From Perilla frutescens (Eukaryota > Streptophyta > Magnoliopsida > Lamiales > Lamiaceae), in assembly GCA_026008535.1 (NCBI GenBank), contig BRKX01000018.1, forward strand, positions 49,283,588-49,347,587: DNA of 64,000 nt. The letters run 5' to 3'. Below, in pieces: positions 58,201 to 64,000 of this stretch. Below the pieces are notes generated by a model that was not told where the DNA came from, made no database searches, and was given only the letters and a program-made list of their open reading frames with translations. The first letter of the stretch is position 1. Each line of letters starts with the position of its first letter. The position numbers and the translations under genes are program-made.

Positions 58201-61200
58201 TCAAATATCTACCCGACACAAAGTCGAACCGGTAGAAACCCTATTTGAGTCGGCCTCTAGGTGATTATCAAGTTGATTTCCAAAACCGTCACCTCTTGTG
58301 TAGCGATCGGGGTGAACATCGGGTTTTTCATTGAGTCAAGCATTTTTGAACACTAGAGTCCATTACGAATCAATCCATATGATCATATATGCCTAATCCG
58401 TCCACTTTTGAAAAAATCAAATTTTTGAGCCCGCCCAAAGGGGTACTTCTTTGGCCGGTGGCCAGATTTGGCCCCGTTTTCTTGCAGCCGTCAGTAAAAC
58501 GGCTATAACTCTCTCCAGAAGTAAGCTTTACCCGTGATTCTTGTTGCGTTGGATTCCTGACTGAAATATCTACCCTACCAAAAGTCGAACCGGTGGAAAC
58601 CCTATTAGAGTCGGCCTCTAGGTGATTATCAAGTTGATTTCCAAAACCGTCACCTCTTGTGTAGCGATCGGGGTGAACGTCGGGTTTTTCATTGAGTCTA
58701 GCATTTTTGAACAGTAGAGTCCATTATGAATCAATCCATATGATCATATATGCCTAATCCGTCCACTTTTGAAAAAATCAAATTTTTGAGCCCGCCCAAA
58801 GGGGTACCCCTTTGGCCGGTGGCCAGATTTGGCCCCGTTTTCTGGCAGCCGTCAGTAAAACGGCTATAACTCTCCCCAGAAGTAAGCTTTACCCGTGATT
58901 CTTGTTGCGCTGGATTCCTAACTCAAATATCTACCCTACCAAAAGTCGAACCGGTAGAAACACTATTAGAGTCGGCCTCTAGGTGATTATCAAGTTGATT
59001 TCTAAAACCGTCACCTCTTGTGTAGCGATCAGGGTGAACGTCGGGTTTTTCATTGAGTCTAGCATTTTTGAACACTAGAGTCCATTATGAATCAATCCAT
59101 ATGATCATATATGCCTAATCCGTCCACTTTTGAAAAAATCAAATTTTTGAGCCCGCCCAAAGGGGTACCCCTTTGGCCGGTGCCAGATTTGGCCCCGTTT
59201 TCTGGCAGCCGTCAGTAAAACGGCTATAACTCTCCACAGAAGTAAGCTTTACCCGTGATTCTTGTTGCGTTGGATTCCTAACTCAAATATCTACCCGACA
59301 CAAAGTCGAACCGGTAGAAACCCTATTTGAGTCGGCCTCTAGGTGATTATCAAGTTGATTTCCAAAACCGTCACCTCTTGTGTAGCGATCGGGGTGAACA
59401 TCGGGTTTTTCATTGAGTCAAGCATTTTTGAACACTAGAGTCCATTACGAATCAATCCATATGATCATATATGCCTAATCCGTCCACTTTTGAAAAAATC
59501 AAATTTTTGAGCCCGCCCAAAGGGGTACTTCTTTGGCCGGTGGCCAGATTTGGCCCCGTTTTCTTGCAGCCGTCAGTAAAACGGTTATAACTCTCCCCAG
59601 AAGTAAGCTTTACCCGTAATTCTTGTTGCGTTGGATTCCTAACTCAAATATCTACCCTACCAAAAGTCGAACCGGTAGAAACACTATTAGAGTCGGCCTC
59701 TAGGTGATTATCAAGTTGATTTCTAAAACCGTCACCTCTTGTGTAGCGATCGTGGTGAACGTCGGGTTTTTCATCGAGTCTAGCATTTTTGAACACTAGA
59801 GTCCATTATGAATCAATCCATATGATCATATATGCCTAATCCGTCCACTTTTGAAAAAATCAAATTTTTGAGCCCGTCCAAAGGGGTACCCCTTTGGCCG
59901 GTGGCCAGATTTGGCCCCGTTTTCTGGCAGCCGTCAGTAAAACGGCTATAACTCTCCCCAGAAGTAAGCTTTACCCGTGATTCTTGTTGCGCTGGATTCC
60001 TAACTCAAATATCTACCCTACCAAAAGTCGAACCGGTAGAAACACTATTAGAGTCGGCCTCTAGGTGATTATCAAGTTGATTTCTAAAACCGTCACCTCT
60101 TGTGTAGCGATCAGGGTGAACGTCGGGTTTTTCATTGAGTCTAGCATCTTTGAACACTAGAGTCCATTATGAATCAATCCATATGATCATATATGCCTAA
60201 TCCGTCCACTTTTGAAAAAATCAAATTTTTGAGCCCGCCCAAAGGGGTACCCCTTTGGCCGGTGCCAGATTTGGCCCCGTTTTCTGGCAGCCGTCAGTAA
60301 AACGGCTATAACTCTCCACAGAAGTAAGCTTTACCCGTGATTCTTGTTGCGTTGGATTCCTAACTCAAATATCTACCCGACACAAAGTCGAACCGGTAGA
60401 AACCCTATTTGAGTCGGCCTCTAGGTGATTATCAAGTTGATTTCCAAAACCGTCACCTCTTGTGTAGCGATCGGGGTGAACATCGGGTTTTTCATTGAGT
60501 CAAGCATTTTTGAACACTAGAGTCCATTACGAATCAATCCATATGATCATATATGCCTAATCCGTCCACTTTTGAAAAAATCAAATTTTTGAGCCCGCCC
60601 AAAGGGGTACTTCTTTGGCCGGTGGCCAGATTTGGCCCCGTTTTCTTGCAGCCGTCAGTAAAACGGTTATAACTCTCCCCAGAAGTAAGCTTTACCCGTA
60701 ATTCTTGTTGCGTTGGATTCCTAACTCAAATATCTACCCTACCAAAAGTCGAACCGGTAGAAACACTATTAGAGTCGGCCTCTAGGTGATTATCAAGTTG
60801 ATTTCTAAAACCGTCACCTCTTGTGTAGCGATCGTGGTGAACGTCGGGTTTTTCATCGAGTCTAGCATTTTTGAACACTAGAGTCCATTATGAATCAATC
60901 CATATGATCATATATGCCTAATCCGTCCACTTTTGAAAAAATCAAATTTTTGAGCCCGTCCAAAGGGGTACCCCTTTGGCCGGTGGCCAGATTTGGCCCC
61001 GTTTTCTGGCAGCCGTCAGTAAAACGGCTATAACTCTCCCCAGAAGTAAGCTTTACCCGTGATTCTTGTTGCGCTGGATTCCTAACTCAAATATCTACCC
61101 TACCAAAAGTCGAACCGGTAGAAACACTATTAGAGTCGGCCTCTAGGTGATTATCAAGTTGATTTCTAAAACCGTCACCTCTTGTGTAGCGATCAGGGTG

Positions 61201-63889
61201 AACGTCGGGTTTTTCATTGAGTCTAGCATTTTTGAACACTAGAGTCCATTATGAATCAATCCATATGATCATATATGCCTAATCCGTCCACTTTTGAAAA
61301 AATCAAATTTTTGAGCCCGCCCAAAGGGGTACCCCTTTGGCCGGTGCCAGATTTGGCCCCGTTTTCTGGCAGCCGTCAGTAAAACGGCTATAACTCTCCA
61401 CAGAAGTAAGCTTTACCCGTGATTCTTGTTGCGTTGGATTCCTAACTCAAATATCTACCCGACACAAAGTCGAACCGGTAGAAACCCTATTTGAGTCGGC
61501 CTCTAGGTGATTATCAAGTTGATTTCCAAAACCGTCACCTCTTGTGTAGCGATCGGGGTGAACATCGGGTTTTTCATTGAGTCAAGCATTTTTGAACACT
61601 AGAGTCCATTACGAATCAATCCATATGATCATATATGCCTAATCCGTCCACTTTTGAAAAAATCAAATTTTTGAGCCCGCCCAAAGGGGTACTTCTTTGG
61701 CCGGTGGCCAGATTTGGCCCCGTTTTCTTGCAGCCGTCAGTAAAACGGCTATAACTCTCTCCAGAAGTAAGCTTTACCCGTGATTCTTGTTGCGTTGGAT
61801 TCCTGACTGAAATATCTACCCTACCAAAAGTCGAACCGGTGGAAACCCTATTAGAGTCGGCCTCTAGGTGATTATCAAGTTGATTTCCAAAACCGTCACC
61901 TCTTGTGTAGCGATCGGGGTGAACGTCGGGTTTTTCATTGAGTCTAGCATTTTTGAACAGTAGAGTCCATTATGAATCAATCCATATGATCATATATGCC
62001 TAATCCGTCCACTTTTGAAAAAATCAAATTTTTGAGCCCGCCCAAAGGGGTACCCCTTTGGCCGGTGGCCAGATTTGGCCCCGTTTTCTGGCAGCCGTCA
62101 GTAAAACGGCTATAACTCTCCCCAGAAGTAAGCTTTACCCGTGATTCTTGTTGCGCTGGATTCCTAACTCAAATATCTACCCTACCAAAAGTCGAACCGG
62201 TAGAAACACTATTAGAGTCGGCCTCTAGGTGATTATCAAGTTGATTTCTAAAACCGTCACCTCTTGTGTAGCGATCAGGGTGAACGTCGGGTTTTTCATT
62301 GAGTCTAGCATTTTTGAACACTAGAATCCATTATGAATCAATCCATATGATCATATATGCCTAATCCGTCCACTTTTGAAAAAATCAAATTTTTGAGCCC
62401 GCCCAAAGGGGTACCCCTTTGGCCGGTGCCAGATTTGGCCCCGTTTTCTGGCAGCCGTCAGTAAAACGGCTATAACTCTCCACAGAAGTAAGCTTTACCC
62501 GTGATTCTTGTTGCGTTCGATTCCTAACTCAAATATCTACCCGACACAAAGTCGAACCGGTAGAAACCCTATTTGAGTCAGCCTCTAGGTGATTATCAAG
62601 TTGATTTCCAAAACCGTCACCTCTTGTGTAGCGATCGGGGTGAACATCGGGTTTTTCATTGAGTCAAGCATTTTTGAACACTAGAGTCCATTACGAATCA
62701 ATCCATATGATCATATATGCCTAATCCGTCCACTTTTGAAAAAATCAAATTTTTGAGCCCGCCCAAAGGGGTACTTCTTTGGCCGGTGGCCAGGTTTGGC
62801 CCCGTTTTCTTGCAGCCGTCAGTAAAACGGCTATAACTCTCTCCAGAAGTAAGCTTTACCCGTGATTCTTGTTGCGTTGGATTCCTAACTGAAATATCTA
62901 CCCTACCAAAAGTCGAACCGGTGGAAACCCTATTAGAGTCGGCCTCTAGGTGATTATCAAGTTGATTTCCAAAACCGTCACCTCTTGTGTAGCGATCGGG
63001 GTGAACGTCGGGTTTTTCATTGAGTCTAGCACTTTTGAACAGTAGAGTCCATTATGAATCAATCCATATGATCATATATGCCTAATCCGTCCACTTTTGA
63101 AAAAATCAAATTTTTGAGCCCGCCCAAAGGGGTACCCCTTTGGCCGGTGGCCAGATTTGGCCCCGTTTTCTGGCAGCCGTCAGTAAAACGGCTATAACTC
63201 TCCCCAGAAGTAAGCTTTACCCGTGATTCTTGTTGCGCTGGATTCCTAACTCAAATATCTACCCTACCAAAAGTCGAACCGGTAGAAACACTATTAGAGT
63301 CGGCCTCTAGGTGATTATCAAGTTGATTTCTAAAACCGTCACCTCTTGTGTAGCGATCAGGGTGAACGTCGGGTTTTTCATTGAGTCTAGCATTTTTGAA
63401 CACTAGAGTCCATTATGAATCAATCCATATGATCATATATGCCTAATCCGTCCACTTTTGAAAAAATCAAATTTTTGAGCCCGCCCAAAGGGGTACCCCT
63501 TTGGCCGGTGCCAGATTTGGCCCCGTTTTCTGGCAGCCGTCAGTAAAACGGCTATAACTCTCCACAGAAGTAAGCTTTACCCGTGATTCTTGTTGCGTTG
63601 GATTCCTAACTCAAATATCTACCCTACACAAAGTCGAACCGATAGAAACCCTATTTGAGTCGGCCTCTAGGTGATTATCAAGTTGATTTCCAAAACCGTC
63701 ACCTCTTGTGTAGCGATCGGGGTGAACATCGGGTTTTTCATTGAGTCAAGCATTTTTGAACACTAGAGTCCATTACGAATCAATCCATATGATCATATAT
63801 GTCTAATCCGTCCACTTTTGAAAAAATCAAATTTTTGAGCCCGCCCAAAGGGATACTTCTTTGGCCGGTGGCCAGATTTGGCCCCGTTT
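55234..63889 (+). repeat. Domain E2, eight 1082-bp trimers with a two-state first monomer
   Basis: Trimers start at 55234, 56316, 57398, 58480, 59562, 60644, 61726 and 62808, each exactly 1082 bp (361+360+361). The second monomer (type c: CTCTCCCC, GCGCTGG, GATCAGGG, GGTGCCAG, 360 bp) and the third (type a: CTCCACAG, CCCGACACAAAG, GAACATCGG, CATTACGAATC, GGTACTTCTTT) are fixed. The first is type d (GGTTATAAC, CGTAATT, GATCGTGG, CATCGAG, CCCGTCC) or type b (CTCTCTCC, CTGAAAT, CCGGTGG, AACAGTAG). The series is d b d b d d b b, with b in the partial copy that follows. Confidence 0.92.
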
Positions 63890-64000
63890 TCTTGCAGCCG
63901 TCAGTAAAACGGCTATAACTCTCTCCAGAAGTAAGCTTTACCCGTGATTCTTGTTGCGTTGGATTCCTAACTGAAATATCTACCCTATCAAAAGTCGAAC
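63890..64000 (+). repeat. Partial monomer at window edge (type b)
   Basis: First 111 bp of the next monomer. CTTGCAGCC, CTCTCTCC and AACTGAAAT assign it to type b. The array clearly continues beyond the window. It has a private CTATCAAAAG change. Confidence 0.85.

Larger units (their letters stand above)
1..64000 (+). repeat. Tandem satellite array, ~361-bp monomer, 177.3 copies
   Basis: The entire window is head-to-tail copies of one AT-rich monomer, recognised by the recurring start TCTGGCAGCCGTCAGTAAAA (sometimes CTAGCAGCC or CTTGCAGCC). Monomer starts can be followed without a gap from 1 to 63890, and no copy is inverted. Lengths are 361 bp (150 copies), 360 (20), 362 (3), 363 (3) and 364 (1). 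No unrelated DNA interrupts the array, and every stretch over 300 bp without a gene is satellite. 361 bp is close to two nucleosome repeats, a size class common for plant centromeric or heterochromatic satellites (established knowledge). The location on the chromosome is inference. The family was not recognised. Confidence 0.98.

Noticed and set aside
1..64000. CRISPR array
   Set aside because: The repeats are 361 bp and contiguous with no unique spacers; this is a satellite array.
1..64000. Transposon or retroelement insertion in the array
   Set aside because: The monomer register is unbroken from end to end; total length is accounted for by 177 monomers of 360-364 bp plus the 111-bp end.
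1..64000. Assignment to a named plant satellite family or species
   Set aside because: I do not recognise the monomer with certainty; a similarity search against satellite databases would decide.

Overview
The whole window is one uninterrupted satellite-DNA array. It contains 177 complete head-to-tail monomers of about 361 bp plus a 111-bp partial monomer at the right edge. All monomers lie in the same orientation. I set the monomer start at the T of TCTGGCAGCC and followed it by eye through the window: 150 monomers are 361 bp, 20 are 360, three are 362, three are 363 and one is 364, which sums exactly to 63,889 bp. I see no gene, RNA gene, transposon, inverted segment, CRISPR array or unique sequence. 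361 is not a multiple of 3 and the monomer has stops in every frame, so no reading frame can run through the array.

The organism must be a eukaryote with large heterochromatic or (peri)centromeric satellite blocks. A plant is my best guess. The monomer falls in the two-nucleosome size class common among plant satellites, and almost every CpG in the monomer has a TpG or CpA variant somewhere in the array, as expected from long-term cytosine methylation. I do not recognise the family or species, and an animal satellite cannot be excluded.

The interest lies in the higher-order repeat (HOR) structure, which changes along the window. (A) 1-8297: an octamer of 2886 bp that is itself a doubled tetramer, followed by shortened 7-mer and 4-mer versions containing hybrid monomers. 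(T) 8298-11184: divergent single monomers. (B) 11185-21654: a second, different octamer (2888 bp), then a 10-mer, a 6-mer and a 722-bp dimer duplication. (B2/P) 21655-29959: a hexamer passing into a 1805-bp pentamer. (C) 29960-42233: older-looking monomers with two further diverged copies of a cassette first seen at 10102. (D) 42234-52707: mixed monomers, then a 1806-bp pentamer marked by a 363-bp monomer. (E) 52708-64000: a hexamer, then eight consecutive 1082-bp trimers whose first monomer is one of two alternative types.

Each monomer carries a conserved set of dyad symmetries: a 6-bp-stem hairpin next to its start, a 12-bp palindrome, a palindrome of up to 20 bp centred on GGTACC, and AGGTGA/TCACCT arms. 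A phased A/T-tract block lies between the two palindromes. These are the best candidates for sites read by proteins or by the recombination that reshapes the array. The sequence suggests repeated unequal exchange and local amplification, with the freshest amplification at the right end and the most decayed part in the middle.
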